This document shows positions 1-12,000 of a DNA stretch of 64,000 nucleotides, in pieces. Source of the DNA: Atherinomorus stipes (Eukaryota; Chordata; Actinopteri; Atheriniformes; Atherinidae); contig JALJCO010013663.1 in NCBI GenBank assembly GCA_023101725.1, positions 5,001 to 69,000 on the forward strand, read 5' to 3'. The translations under genes were made by a program, and so were the position numbers. How positions within the stretch are numbered: position 1 is the stretch's first letter; each line of letters opens with the position of its first letter. Under the pieces are notes generated by a model. That model saw nothing but the letters and a program-made list of their open reading frames with translations, had not been told where the DNA came from and searched no databases.

Positions 1-399
1 CATCCCTAAAGAAATAGAGCCAGAGTGGGATTACAAGTTGGTCTCAATCACTTAATCCATCATTCAATTCAAACACAAGTTTGAATGTGATAAGTTGAAA
101 TTGTTGTGCCTCAGTGGGAGTTCTGTTGGATCAGATTAAAAATGGAGCTGCTTGGCAGAGGTCTGTGCTCTCAGTGTTTTTAACCCCAAGTCAAGTTATT
201 TAAGCCCAACTAATGCTCCGAGTAGCTTTTAATTTCTTAAACAAGAAGTGGAAAGACATCACATGGTCATAGAGAAGACTTTAATCTGTTTAATAAAGGT
301 CAAATTTTTGGCATCAAGCAGAAAAAAAATCCAAAAGGAAGCAGAAACTAGAAAATGCTGTTACTCCGCAACAGCATGTGTGAATGCGTTTATGCTGAA

Positions 400-554
400 G
401 ACGCTGAACTATAATGCTAAAGAAGCTGAAGAAATTGTACTATAATGCTAAAAGGCTGAAATAGTTGACCTATAATGCTTACAGGAAAAACAAGTTGAAA
501 AAGTTGAAGCATAAGGCTGAAGAAGGTAAAAAAACTGAAAAAGTTGAAGCATAA
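400..554. repeat. Degenerate minisatellite, left block
   Basis: Irregular repeats built around GAAGCATAAGGCTGAA and AAAAGTTGAA with 20-40 base spacing. The same vocabulary resumes at 1787-1870, after the inverted-repeat element at 555-1786, so the element interrupts one array. The short open frame here is a by-product of the repeat; no coding signal is seen. Confidence 0.55.
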
Positions 555-1786
555 CTGTGCGTTCAGACCAAGAGCGACTAAAGCTGTAAAATAGCTTTTG
601 TCGCTCATAAAAATAGCTGCTACAAAAATCTGTTCGCTTTTGTCGCTCAAGTCGCTTATGACATCACGTTCAGTTTTGCATATCCTTTTAAAAAGACTGT
701 ATGCTTTTTACCATTAGCAGAGCTTTTGCAGTGATGCTTTTCATGATTGCTGCCTTGTGCTTTGATAAGTTGTAGCCTGTGATTAACCAGAAATCCGTCT
801 CCTACTGAAAAACAACGGTCTGGACATAACTGATTAAATTACACCCCAAACACAATAATGTTGTAGCTTAGTTAAGTACATCATCTTCACTGATCTGCAT
901 CTGCAGATCTTCACTCATTCATCTCTCACTCTCAAACTAAATGTCAAGACGAGGGACAAAAGGGAAATACGTGTTTTTATCCCTGTCAATTATTATTATT
1001 ATAACATAGTACTTTCCATATTTATAAATGATATCGTCCCATTCACATAGCATGCTAGGTGCTCGATTAGCAGGCAAGTGTCGCGTTTGGGGCTCAGACG
1101 CTATTAGAAACCTGCAAAAAGTTGGACTTCTGATGCTTATTGTAACACTTGGAGACGCGGTGTGACTTGCAACACTCAGGCCGATTATGAGCACCCTTAA
1201 AGCGGACACGTTTCTGCGCGGGAGCCGGTGAAAAAGCAGAGCTCATAACTTTCTTTCTGAACATCCGATCTTGAAAATTCCATATGTAGCTGGTAGCTAG
1301 TGTCCAAAATAAGAACAGCAAAAAGGTTGGAAGCAGCTCCGGGTCGTTCCTGGGAAACAGGAGCGAACATTCCCCAAACGCAATATCTCGGCGCGAAACG
1401 CTTAAACAGGCATTTTCAACACATGAGTGTGGTAACTGTGCCTTTGTTCCTTGAATGAGCATGAATTCATGTTTGGGGCTCAGACACTATACCAAAGCTG
1501 CAAAAAGTAGGGCTTCTGTTGCTTATTGCAGTCTGCAGAGATGGTGCGACCTGAAACACTCAGGCCAAACATTCCAATTGGTTGTCAGGTTTTAAGCAGC
1601 CGAAACGTGTCATAGCCAATTTGCATAAAGTTAAACTATTTTTAACTTTTGTTTAGTCGCTCTAATCGCTCAACTTTTGTAGCTCGTCGCTTCTGTCGCT
1701 TTATTCGCTCTTTGTCGCTCTTGTCCATTGAAAGTGAATGACTTCCGGCGATTTTACAGCTTTAGTCGCTCTTGGTCTGTTCACAG
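555..1786. mobile_element. Inverted-repeat DNA transposon derivative, about 1.2 kb
   Basis: The left end (555-592) and the reverse complement of the right end (1749-1786) share GACCAAGAGCGACTAAAGC and the following TGTAAAAT. The interior has repeated TCGCT/AGCGA motifs near both ends (597-660 and 1660-1770), as subterminal repeats would look. No transposase frame is seen, so it is non-autonomous. Family is uncertain; hAT-like is one option. I see no clear 8-bp target duplication because the insertion lies in repetitive DNA. Confidence 0.7.
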
Positions 1787-1870
1787 GCTGGAGAAGGTGG
1801 AAAAGCTCAAAAGGTTAAAGCGTAAGGCTGAAAAAGGTGAAAAGTGAAAGCAAAAGGCTGAATAGACCTT
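1787..1870. repeat. Degenerate minisatellite, right block
   Basis: Continuation of the GAAG/GCTGAAAAAGGTGAAAAG array that begins at about 400, on the far side of the inserted element. Confidence 0.5.
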
Positions 1871-3370
1871 ATGGAAGCCTGAACTAAAATCATTTTAAGG
1901 TTGAGAACAACATTACCACGGCTGTAGCCTGAAGACAGTTTAATCAGAGTTGAATAGAATCCATCCAGTTCATTCCATGTATGCTGGCTTTGTCTGTGAT
2001 CTCTAATCTGTTTATCAACATGACAGGTAAACATGGAAATGGTCGTTAGCTTGTTATTCAACAACCACTGATCTCTCACACAGACACACTAGAGAGTTCT
2101 AGGATCAGAGGCTTAGTTTCCTCCCATTCTTGACACGTAACATCTGTATGCAGACACAGGAGTCTGTTTGAGATCTGGCCCAGGTCTACAGTACCAGGTC
2201 TAGACCTCCAGGACCTAGTTCAGGTCGGTGGCTTTGGAAGCTCCATAACTCGAAAACCGTACATCTGAGCGAGGGAGGGAGGAGCCAGAAAGACAGATGA
2301 TGAAGAGGAGGGAGGAGTAAAGAAGGAGAGATGATGAAGAAGAGGGAGGATCAGGGAGGAGGAAGGGGAGAAGAGTTGTGGTGTGAGGACATGGTGAGAC
2401 ACCAAATACGTGGACAGAGGGACAGTGAAGGAGACTGCAGTGGATTTAAAAGCTCCAGCTTCATCATACATTGCTTTTCAAGGTAGATAAGGAATTAGGT
2501 CAAAGGTGAACCTCAATTAACACAGCAGGGAACTGATTAGGTTGTCATGACAACGCAGCACCTGTGTGTGTGTGACAGGCTGCAAATGGCACAGACTTAA
2601 ATGGATCAGAACCTCCATTGAAAAATCCTGAAAGAACCTCAAACACACTCCCCGAACAACTGTCCGCTGAGAGAAATCCCTAACAGATATCAAAATAATT
2701 TTTTTCACCGTGAGCGCCACGAGGCTTTGAGGAACTCAGAAATGTCTTTTATTTTATCCTAAGTGGAACAGAATTTAAATGCTGGCAGTTTTAAAAATCA
2801 GGAATTTTGAGGGCGTAGTTCGAAAACGGTGGATCTGAGCCACTTAAGTCCAATTTTGGAAGTTGAAGCCAAGGAGTCAAACGCCGTTGAATGTAATTTT
2901 TATTTTTCTGTGACGAAAACTCTGGAAGTTAAGGGCATTTGTTCTAGATTTTCCTGAGGATTCAAATTTTTTGGCCTGATAAGTGGCAATTTTCGGGATG
3001 TTTTTTGAGAGAGCATAGCTCAAAAGTGGTTGAAGATAGTTGAAGCTAAAATACCAAACTTATTCTAGTCGCTCAACTCCTGAAGAGCTGAGCATTTGAA
3101 AGTTTGAATGGCTAAAATCGGCTGAAGCATTAAGCTGAAGATATGACAACGCTAATTGGACCGGAAGGATATTAATAATAAGAGTGGAATAATAAAGAAA
3201 GAGCAAAAAAGCTGAAAATCTAGATGTGTGAAGGATTTATAAACAGCATTCACACAAAAATAGTAAAAGAATAATAATAAATAAAGATTGAAACAGCCCA
3301 ATACTTAATGACTTGTTTAATGCTTGAATGGGTTTCAGCACAATAATAATAGGGAATAAACGAGGAATAG
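1871..3370. other. Non-coding stretch, presumed SRP72 3' intron or flank
   Basis: No exon with splice signals and no protein similarity recognised. Contains a purine-rich GGAGGA/GATGAAGA tract (2275-2360) and scattered short motifs such as CGAAAACGGTGG and TCGCTCAA that recall the neighbouring repeats. The missing last SRP72 exon was searched for here and not found. Confidence 0.4.
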
Positions 3371-3374
3371 TAAT

Positions 3375-3565
3375 ATGTTGCCAAGGCTCCATAGAGCATT
3401 GGCAGTATAATGCTCTAGAGCAATTGATCACTGCAAATGCTCAATAATTTGAAATCTAGAACAGACATAATAAGCTGAAGGAGAGTACACCAGTCCAGAA
3501 CAACTAGTATTATGTTTGCCAATGTCTATAGAGCATTGGCAGTATATTGCTCTAGAGACATGAAG
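3375..3565. repeat. Two copies of a short palindromic motif
   Basis: The motif AGAGCATTGGCAGTATA followed by TGCTCTAGAG occurs at about 3375-3424 and 3514-3560. Each copy can fold into a stem of CTAKAGAGCA with TGCTCTAG around a loop of about 10 bases. A further TGCTCTAGA lies near 3573. No function is implied; this looks like decayed tandem or dispersed repeat DNA. Confidence 0.45.
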
Positions 3566-3789
3566 GGCCAAAATGCTCTAGAAAGATAACAGCATAATAA
3601 TAAATAAAGGGAAACAGGAACACTAACTTGTGAATGCGCTGAAAGCATTCACACAATTACTAAAACAAGGTAAGGACCTGTCCAACCAATTAATAAGAAA
3701 AACACTCAGACCTCCACTAAGCAGCTCAGTTCCTCCCATATGGTCCTATCTTGCAATGGTAAAGAATCCTTCAAAAATGTATTGATTCA

Positions 3790-3928
3790 GATAATGATCC
3801 GGAACACCACCAAAATTTAATCAGTTTTTCCTATGTCATTATCAACATTTCCTGAAAATTTCATCCCAATCCGTTCAGTTTTGCGTTATTTTGCTGATTA
3901 ACATACATACAGACAGACAGACAAGAAA
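3790..3928 (+). mobile_element. RTE/Rex3-like LINE 3' end
   Basis: Text resembling ...TTTCATCCCAATCCGTTCAG... ending in a short ACAGACAGACAG tail is, from memory, typical of the 3' end of fish RTE-clade LINEs such as Rex3. Only the non-coding 3' end is present, so it is a strongly 5'-truncated copy. The family call needs a library search. Confidence 0.5.
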
Positions 3929-3949
3929 GCAAATAAAAAAAACAAAACC

Positions 3950-5025
3950 TGGAAGGATAGTGGGGAACCATCGTCTTCCAGGAAGAAATGCAGTCGGGAA
4001 AAATTCTGAATAAAAGTGATCTGTGATCACTTTAATCTTTGGTGATATTAAATCAAGAAAAACAACAGTAGAACTCTGGGCTGTGTTTGATGTGTTTTGA
4101 TGAACAATATGAAGGGAACTCAAGGGATTGGACTGAACAGCTGTGTAGCCACAAGAAACCACTAATCAAATCAGACATTAACTGGAGAAAAAGAATTCAG
4201 TGTGCTAGGGAGCAGAAAGATTGGACTCTGGAGAAACAGAAAAAGGTCATGTGGTCTGACTAGTCCAGATTTACCCTTTTCCAAAGTGATAGGAGCATCA
4301 GAGTCCAAAGAGAGGAGGATAAAGTGATGCAGCCATCATGTCTAGTGCCTACTGTACTGTATAAGCCTGTAGGGGCAGTTTATTATCTGGGGTTGCTGCA
4401 GTTGATCAGTTCCAGGTTCAAGTCTAGGTTCAGGTTTAGGTTCAGCAACATTGTGTGTCCAATAAATAACCGCGGAGGACCCGGGTTCGAGTCCCCAACA
4501 CGACCCAGGTTAAACACTGTGGATCCCTGAGCAAGGTCCTTAACCCTCCAAATGCTCCCCGGGCGCTTTAAGTAGCAGCCCTCTGCTCTCTGATACTCAG
4601 TACAGAGATGGGTGAAATGCAGAGCCCTAATTTCCCCTCGGGGATCATACAAGTATAACAAAAAAAAAAAAAAAAAAAAAAATGAGGTCAGCGGACTATC
4701 TGGATACTAAATGAGCATGTTAGCAGGTTATTCCTTCTTCCCTGATGGCATGGCCAGATCCAAAGTTAACTCCAGGATTCATGGGGCTCAGATTATGAAA
4801 GACTGGTTCAGGGAGGGAGCCTGAGATGCTGTGTTTCTCTGAACTGGACAGAACCAATCAGAGAAACACAGCAGTGCCAGGCTATGGATTGGCCACCACA
4901 AAGTCCAGACCTGAACCCCATAGAGAATCTTTGGGATGTGCTTGGGAAGGTTTTACACAGAGGTTGAACTCTCCATCAATCCAAGATCTTGGTGAAAAAT
5001 CAATGCAACACTAGATGAAGATTAA
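3950..5025 (+). pseudogene. Tc1-like transposase relic, broken by a SINE
   Basis: Decayed Tc1/mariner transposase. Around 4250-4350 a frame-broken stretch has the shape of the catalytic-domain segment (WSD.SRFTLFQSD). At 4884-4950 the sequence encodes WPPQSPDLNPIENLWDVL, the hallmark C-terminal motif of Tc1 transposases. Several stop codons and frame shifts lie between. The SINE at 4472-4682 splits the relic: the transposase text stops at about 4471 and resumes at about 4683. Inactive. Confidence 0.8.
4472..4682 (+). mobile_element. tRNA-derived SINE, 5'-truncated copy
   Basis: Begins in the tRNA-like head just before the B box (GGGTTCGAGTCCC, about 4483-4495). It continues with a body containing CTGAGCAAGGTCCTTAACCC, a motif I associate with the V-SINE class of fish SINEs, then the LINE-like tail AATTTCCCCTCGGGGATC and a pure A run at 4660-4682. 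The A box is missing. It shares body and tail with the copy at 8473-8718. The long A run suggests a fairly young insertion. Confidence 0.85.
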
Positions 5026-5029
5026 TCTT

Positions 5030-6091
5030 GTGACACTGCAGAGGTTTATCAACACAATTACATCAAACCCTGCTGTAATCAAATGTTCAGAAAGGTGGTC
5101 CAACAAAATATTTGTATATTTTTTGTTGTGTAAATTTTGTGGACCACATATGGTCCCCCTTGACAAATCTACGAAACAATTCTTGAAATCTTCTTCTTCT
5201 CTTCATAAACGGCCTGTTATTATTTTAGCGCTGGGTGATATGGCCTAAAAATAAAATCTCTGATTTTTTTCTTCTTAATTCGATTTACAATGCCCCCCCC
5301 CCCTATTTTCTTCCCTACATATTAAAGGGGAAGTTCGTTTTTTTTCAATCTGGACCTATTTTCCAGCCTCTAAATAAGGCATTTCCACAAACTCCTTCAT
5401 TTCACCAATGTTTTGTTAGGAAACTTAGAAATTATTTTTTAAATCCCCTGCAACAAAAAATTAGAATTAATTCAATCGATTTTTTGCCCAGGTCTACAGT
5501 ATATTATTCTCAAATCCACTCTGCACCAGGAAACTAGAACCTCTGAGCTTTAGTATAAACAGTCAAATCTGTTCAGCCAAGCAGAGCCCCTGGGCCCCTA
5601 TCAATAAATATAATCTAGATGGCTTCCGGGGAGTCCCATTTTTACAAAATGAATTTTCATTGAATGTTTTTATACTTGTAATTTAAACTGACATGTAAAA
5701 TAAAGGAACTGAGACTTAGCCATGTGACATCAATGAATCTAAATACTTCGAAGTGGAATAAATGACTTCTCCATGTGCAAATCCCAGCAACCACTGTTTC
5801 AACAGTATCTTGTAAGAGCAGCATCCTGGGCTTAGCTCGGGCCAAAACAACTGTGTTCCATGAATCTAATCACAAATGAGCCACAAGACCTTTAATTTTT
5901 TTGTCTGTAACTATGGCTCATTTTCATTAACTGTCCCAGTAAACCATCATCCTCTTCAACATCCCAGTGTTGCAGCCCAGATTTTTTTCAGTAAACAGAG
6001 AAACAAAAATCAATCTTGGGTGCTTTTCCTCCATCAGTAGAGTCGATTACAGGAAATAACACACATGCATCTGATTGGAGTGTTTACTCAC
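5030..6091. other. Non-coding repeats and AT-rich DNA
   Basis: Holds fragments resembling common fish elements: GCTGGGTGATATGGCC near 5229, and TTAAAGGGGAAGTTCG near 5323 (an element-end motif also seen at 60734), each without a matching partner end. A C run lies at 5291-5301. No exon is supported, although the final SRP72 exon would be expected to begin somewhere upstream of 6092 on this strand. Confidence 0.35.
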
Positions 6092-9000
6092 AGCTCGGCT
6101 GAAGCTCCTGCTGTCGCTCCTTGCGTGCCTTTTCCTATTTGCTCCTTCTTCTTGCCCTTCTTCTTCCCTCTGTAGTAAGAGCGCTCCCTCATGGGAAGCC
6201 ACCTCTCTGGGTCAGGAGTTGCTTTGGGGTCATAATTCTTGGGCAGTTTGCCTAAAAACAAGTTTGAGTTGTGTTGAACATAATCTTCAAGATTAAATAT
6301 GTTACAGTAAAGTGTCAACATAGAAGATCAATTTGGATCAACAAATGATATCTGACTGTGTATTTCCTTTAACCCTCCTTATATTTGAAAATGTTCAGCA
6401 TTCGGTGTGTTTACATGGAGCAAATTTAATCTTTAATCAAAATCCCACAGTACAACAATCATTAAAGCTCACCATCATCTAAACACAAAAATACGATCAC
6501 TTTATCTGGCCTCCATGTAAACAGTCAGCTGGAATCTGATCAGTTTAATTTTAGTGGGACAGATGAAACAATTGTCCAATATTTGTAAACGTGGTTATTG
6601 ACATACCCTTTTTCTTTTTCTTCTTCTTTTTTATCTCACTTTGCCTGCAAAGAAGATTCACAAGGAAAAATGGAGGTGAAGGCAGGTTTAGCTAATCCTT
6701 TTATTTTCAGATCTGCACATTTTTGTTTAAAATAATTTAAAAGGACTAATGAGGATATACCCAGGCTCTTTGGGAAGATTTTCTCCTGTGACCTTAGCAG
6801 CTTTTTTTCTGACGTATGTGGCGCCATGGGAGTTCTCCAGCTCGTCAACGTCCACGTTGAAAGACATGGTGTCTGCAGATGGTAGATGCTTGCTGAGGCT
6901 GCAGAGGAGTGCTAAGGATTCAACAGTCTCCTCTATGTAATTCACAGAAGGATTTCAACCTTAATGTCTTTCAGTTTTTACATTTATCAGGTCAAAGGAT
7001 ACGATTTGGCTTTATCTGTGTCCACCAGAGAATAAGCAGAGATGAGCTGTGCCAGCGTGTGGACGTCGTTTGTGTTTTGTCTGTGTTGGGAAAAGTACAG
7101 AGGGAAGTTAGTTTACTGTAGGGGGATGCTACGGCAACTGTTCCTGACAAAGAAGAAAGATTAAAAGTTTCTTTACTGTATAAATATTGAAAAAAAAAAT
7201 GGTGAAATGAAATTAAAGATAAATATTTGAGATGTCTGAGCTAGGAAGAAGCATCAGCTGTAAGGGTTTGCTTTTCTTAAACACTTCACACATGTTGGAC
7301 GTGCTGTTTGATGATCCTGCAGGAATGTTGACTCACTTCCACAGCTGCTCCAAATCACTAATGGCTTCTTTTTTCCGCCCGTGCTTCAGTTTGAAGTTTG
7401 CAGCTTCTCGCACAAGAGCCAAGTGTGCAGCAGATCCGGGCTGTGCAGGAGAGACGAGGGTTTACAACGTAATCGCTTCAACACAACAAAGTCAGCTTTG
7501 AGAAAGTTGCCCATGTTTTTTTTGATGTTACTAGAAATCAAACATTCAAGATGTTTTTTTTTTTTTTAAATTAGGGGGTAGAAACATCCCTACGCCCTGG
7601 AGGGCGACTTGACAGAATTTTGTTCTATGGAAACAATAGTGGACACAAACCTGTTCGGACTGATAATGCTCGATCGCTTGTCTGAAAACATCGATAGCGC
7701 CATCGATGTCTTCTTCATGAGAGTACATCGTTACCAGAGCTGACACCTGACGAGTAACCACAGTTTACATTTTAGACAAATAACAAAAGAGAACAAAATA
7801 ATCTTTTTCATCAAACCATCTTACCATCCCTGCTTTGTGCTTGAATTCTTCAATGGACCTTAGGACATCACAAGCTTTTGTTACATGACCTGAAAAAAGC
7901 CCAAAACGTCAATCCAAAAGGTTTACTATAATAAATTAATAATAATCAATTTATTTGTATTGCACTTTATATCAAATGCAATCTCAAAGTGCTACAGTTT
8001 AAAAAAAAAAGTTGGTAAAAACATGAGGAAAAAGCTACTATGTCAACAAAACAAACAAGTCTCAAACTTAATTACAAATCCACTTAAGAGATGATCTGCT
8101 TTATGAATTTACAACAGGAATCTGGAAAATAAAACATTTTCAAACATCATATCCTCACTAAGTAGAAAAGCTGAAGTTTGCATGAAGGTTTGTCAGTACC
8201 TTGAACTAAATAGAGCTGTGCCATTGTCAGTTTGATACCAGATGCACACTCTGGGTTTTGATCAGAGAATTGCTGTAACAAAAGGGGAAAAAAAGAACAG
8301 GGTATTGGAACCAGCAGCCCATGACAGAGTGAACAAAAAAAAACAAACTTAAAAATAGTTTGGGTTTTAAAGGCATTTTTATTTCTTTGCTTTACATACC
8401 CAGTGCTGACATAATTGTCACTTCATGTCTAGGGCTGTAACAATACACTAACTCACGATTCAATTCATATTTGGGGAGTGGGTAGCCTAGTGGTCGCGTC
8501 GTGGACTTTGGCGCAGAGGACCTGGGTTCAAGACCGCATCATGACACTCAGGTAAAAAAAAACCCCACTGTGGACCCCTGAGCAAGGTCCTTAACCCCCA
8601 CCAACTGCTCCCTGGGCGCTTTAGCCCAGCAGCCCACGACTCTCTGATACTTCAGAGATGGGTGAAATGCAGAGCCTTAATTTCCCCTCCGGGTGGACAC
8701 AAGTAAAATAATAATAATATCACGATTTTTGACCCACAATTCAATACACACATTTTTTTTTTAAATTTGAAAAGTATTTTATTTAAATAACTTTTAATTT
8801 AATGTAACAAATGACCTGAACACAATTGAACACAAAGAACAATAAGCGAAATGAATGAATAAATAACCAAAGATACAGTATTCATCTTTTCTCTAAGAAA
8901 ATAATGTTCTCGAAAAATAAAAATAAAAAGCTGAACTGTGCTGTTAACCAAAAATGAAATTAAATAGGCTAATAAATAAACACTGGACAGCTTTCTCCAT

Positions 9001-12000
9001 CAGACCTGTTTGGTTGAGTTCAAAATAGCATCATTTTTCAGGAACAGCATCATGTCCACACTGTCAGGAGAGAAGCTGCTCTTTGCTCCCTGCAGTGGAG
9101 AACATCTATCTGACTGGCAAGATGTCGGGGAGACGGTGGTGTTATGATGCCCAAGCATGAGCCAACTTTAAGCCCACAGAATCATGACCTACCAGCGCGA
9201 TCAGATGCCTCATTTTCCCTTTAAGTGGAACTGCTGATTTTCGGCTGCATCTCTGGAAAGTCCAACACGATTACCATCCCTTTACCAAGTTAAAATGTTC
9301 CTTAAACGGCATCCAGTTGGTCGTTCAACAGCGCGGCTTCCACGGGGAGTCCCCTGCTCCCTCTCTCAGCAGGTCGCTCCCATCTCCAGGTCTCGGAAGA
9401 TGGGGGTGACCTGTGTGAGGGACAGGTCTGTACCTTAGCAAGCCAACGACTGGTTACAACACAGTAAGCCAGGGCTGGTCAGGGCAGGACCGCTGCTGGT
9501 TTACCATCACACACAGCTAAATAAAGCACCTAAAACCATGCAGCAGGAATGGGAGGGGTTTGTCACATCTCCGCCGTTCCACCTCTCGGCTGTCCACATG
9601 GCTGGTCCAGCTGGACATCCTCCGTGTGCCACATGTCTGGCCTGCTGAACACGACCAGGATCCGCTCCTCCTGTCCTCTCCCTTTTCCCAGCGTCTGAAG
9701 ACCTGCCACTGGGCATTCTCAATCACACACTCCCGAGCTGCATGTGCTGGAGTTGCTCATTATTGATTGAAAACTGACAAGTTTTATTTGAAGTGCAGGA
9801 AAAAACCCATGACACTTTGCCACTGGTGCAGACAGACCTGCTGTCTGGGAAGCAGTTGGAAACAACAATCGTCTGTAGGTTGATGGGGGGACGACTGGAC
9901 TGGGCTTGGTGGGTGTCGCAATCCTGCCTCCTCCCACTGCGAGACAGGATCGTGCCTCAGAGTGTCGCGATTTCGATACGGGTATCGTTACAGCCCATTT
10001 ATTTCCCACAATGTTAAATCTAGAGTATTTTCATAAACGTTTCCAGGTTATTGTTCATTGGTTTGTGACAGAAGTCTGTTAACTTGTGTGAATCATCCTG
10101 ACAGCAAGCAGCAGTGTGTGTCGTGTGTGTGTGTCATGTTTACCTGCAGAAGCTCTATGGCCCTGCTGTGCTGCTTCTCCCGGCTCAGTTGGGCCACCTG
10201 GATGAGGACCGGCAGCGGGTGACCTGGATTCTGAGACTGCAGACTGGACAGCAGTTTCTTGCACTGGTCCGCCTGTTCAGACACAGCAGAGACCCAGTTT
10301 GTCACAATCAACTAAAAAATGTAAAACCATGGAAGACGACCTGTCCTCCCTCAGAACTCCTCCATACCTGGTTCGTGTACATGGCCAGCAGGGCTTTGTT
10401 GAAGTCGATGGCCTGCAGCTGCTTCTTCGCCAGCTTGTATTCCACGCCTTCAGCATTTGTGAGTTTGACCTTTTTCTTTGAGTCGAACACATTTTGGTCC
10501 TGAAGGAACAGAAAGGCAGTTAAAGGTGGCCGACACTTCAGCAGAAAGTTGCTGTTGGTTCCAGCAGCTTTCCTCCTACCTTGTTTATTGTGATGATATT
10601 ATTGGCCGTCACAGCGAGCAGCCCCACATCCGACGGCCTGAAATAAAATCAACCAGAAAATCGAGTGGAACATCAATTTAATGCCTGAAAGACTAAAAAT
10701 ATGACTCAATCACTAATTCCCAAACAAGAATAAGAAAACAGCCGTGATGCCTTTTAAACCTGCACCTGCATTTTCATGGTCTGTTCTGGAGAAAGTCTGA
10801 CATGATGAAGCTTAGACTTACTTGAGCTTTATGACCTGGTTGTAGAGCTGCAGAGCCTCGTCTGTCCGACCCTGGAGCTGCATGATGTACGCCATCTGAG
10901 AGTGGATGACTGCCAGCTCCGACTCTATGTCCTCTTCAGTTACATCCTGGATCAGACAAATTTACATTAAACTGTGATCATGAGAAAAAAAAAAATACCT
11001 TGCTGACCTTTAACAGAAATTTTGTGGTTTCCATGACTTATTTTAAGGGCTTGTGTGAAAATCTGATGTTTTAGATCACTAATACAGGCAGAAATCCAGA
11101 CTTTTTAGAGTCATGTGACTATGGTGCAGCTGCTGCTGCTACAGACTGACTTGCTTTAAAGCTGCTTGGCAACCAGATGTCCAAAATGAACTCCTCTGGC
11201 TGAGTTAAGGCTATTTTGGGATCTTTGCTCTCAGAGCATAATATAGTTGTATTTCTCAAAATATGAGATACAACGTCACAGCTGTCTGCACAGATCAGTA
11301 TTGGTTGATGTCGGATATCGGAAATGAAGAGTTGGACAATATTGGATCTATTGGATATTGGTAAAAAAGCCAATATCAAACATCCCTACTCACGGCACTG
11401 TTAAAACACTCCGAGACCACTGTACATCTGATTTTTTAAATTTTTTTTTTTAATGGTATGGTACAGTATACAGATTTAAAAAAGAGAAAAAATGTACTGA
11501 AAAGAAACAGGGTACATAAAAATTGGTGTTTTGTAATATTGATATTTCCAACTCCTGTTGCCATATCAAACAGAATAAAGCTGGATTTATACTCGTGCGT
11601 TGTCTGCGTCACGTCGGGCCCACGTAGCTGACGCAGATGCAGTGTACATTTTTAGTCGAGCGTTGGATTACGGCATGGTGTTGCGGCTTCTTTTCTAGAT
11701 CTGCAGATGATGTCACTCGCTGACCCTGACACCTGATTGGCTAATCCCTTGGCCAATGGGTGGCATGCAGTGAGATGACTGTACCAGACATAGCTCGCTT
11801 CAGCACGCTCAGAACCTCGCCAGAGTAGGTACAGAAAATGTCTCACCTTAGCTCAGAAAACCCCCAGTGGAAAAGCCCCACTAACCGAGGCGAGGTGAGC
11901 AGATAAGTGATAGTGGAAAATGGGCATTTGTGTTTTAGAACAGCCAATAGCGATCAACATGGATTCAGTCAGTCAATCATTCAGCTGCAAAACCCAAACA

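Noticed and set aside
1094..1462. A 122-codon minus-strand frame
   Set aside because: Lies inside the inverted-repeat element at 555-1786; no transposase motif or splice context.
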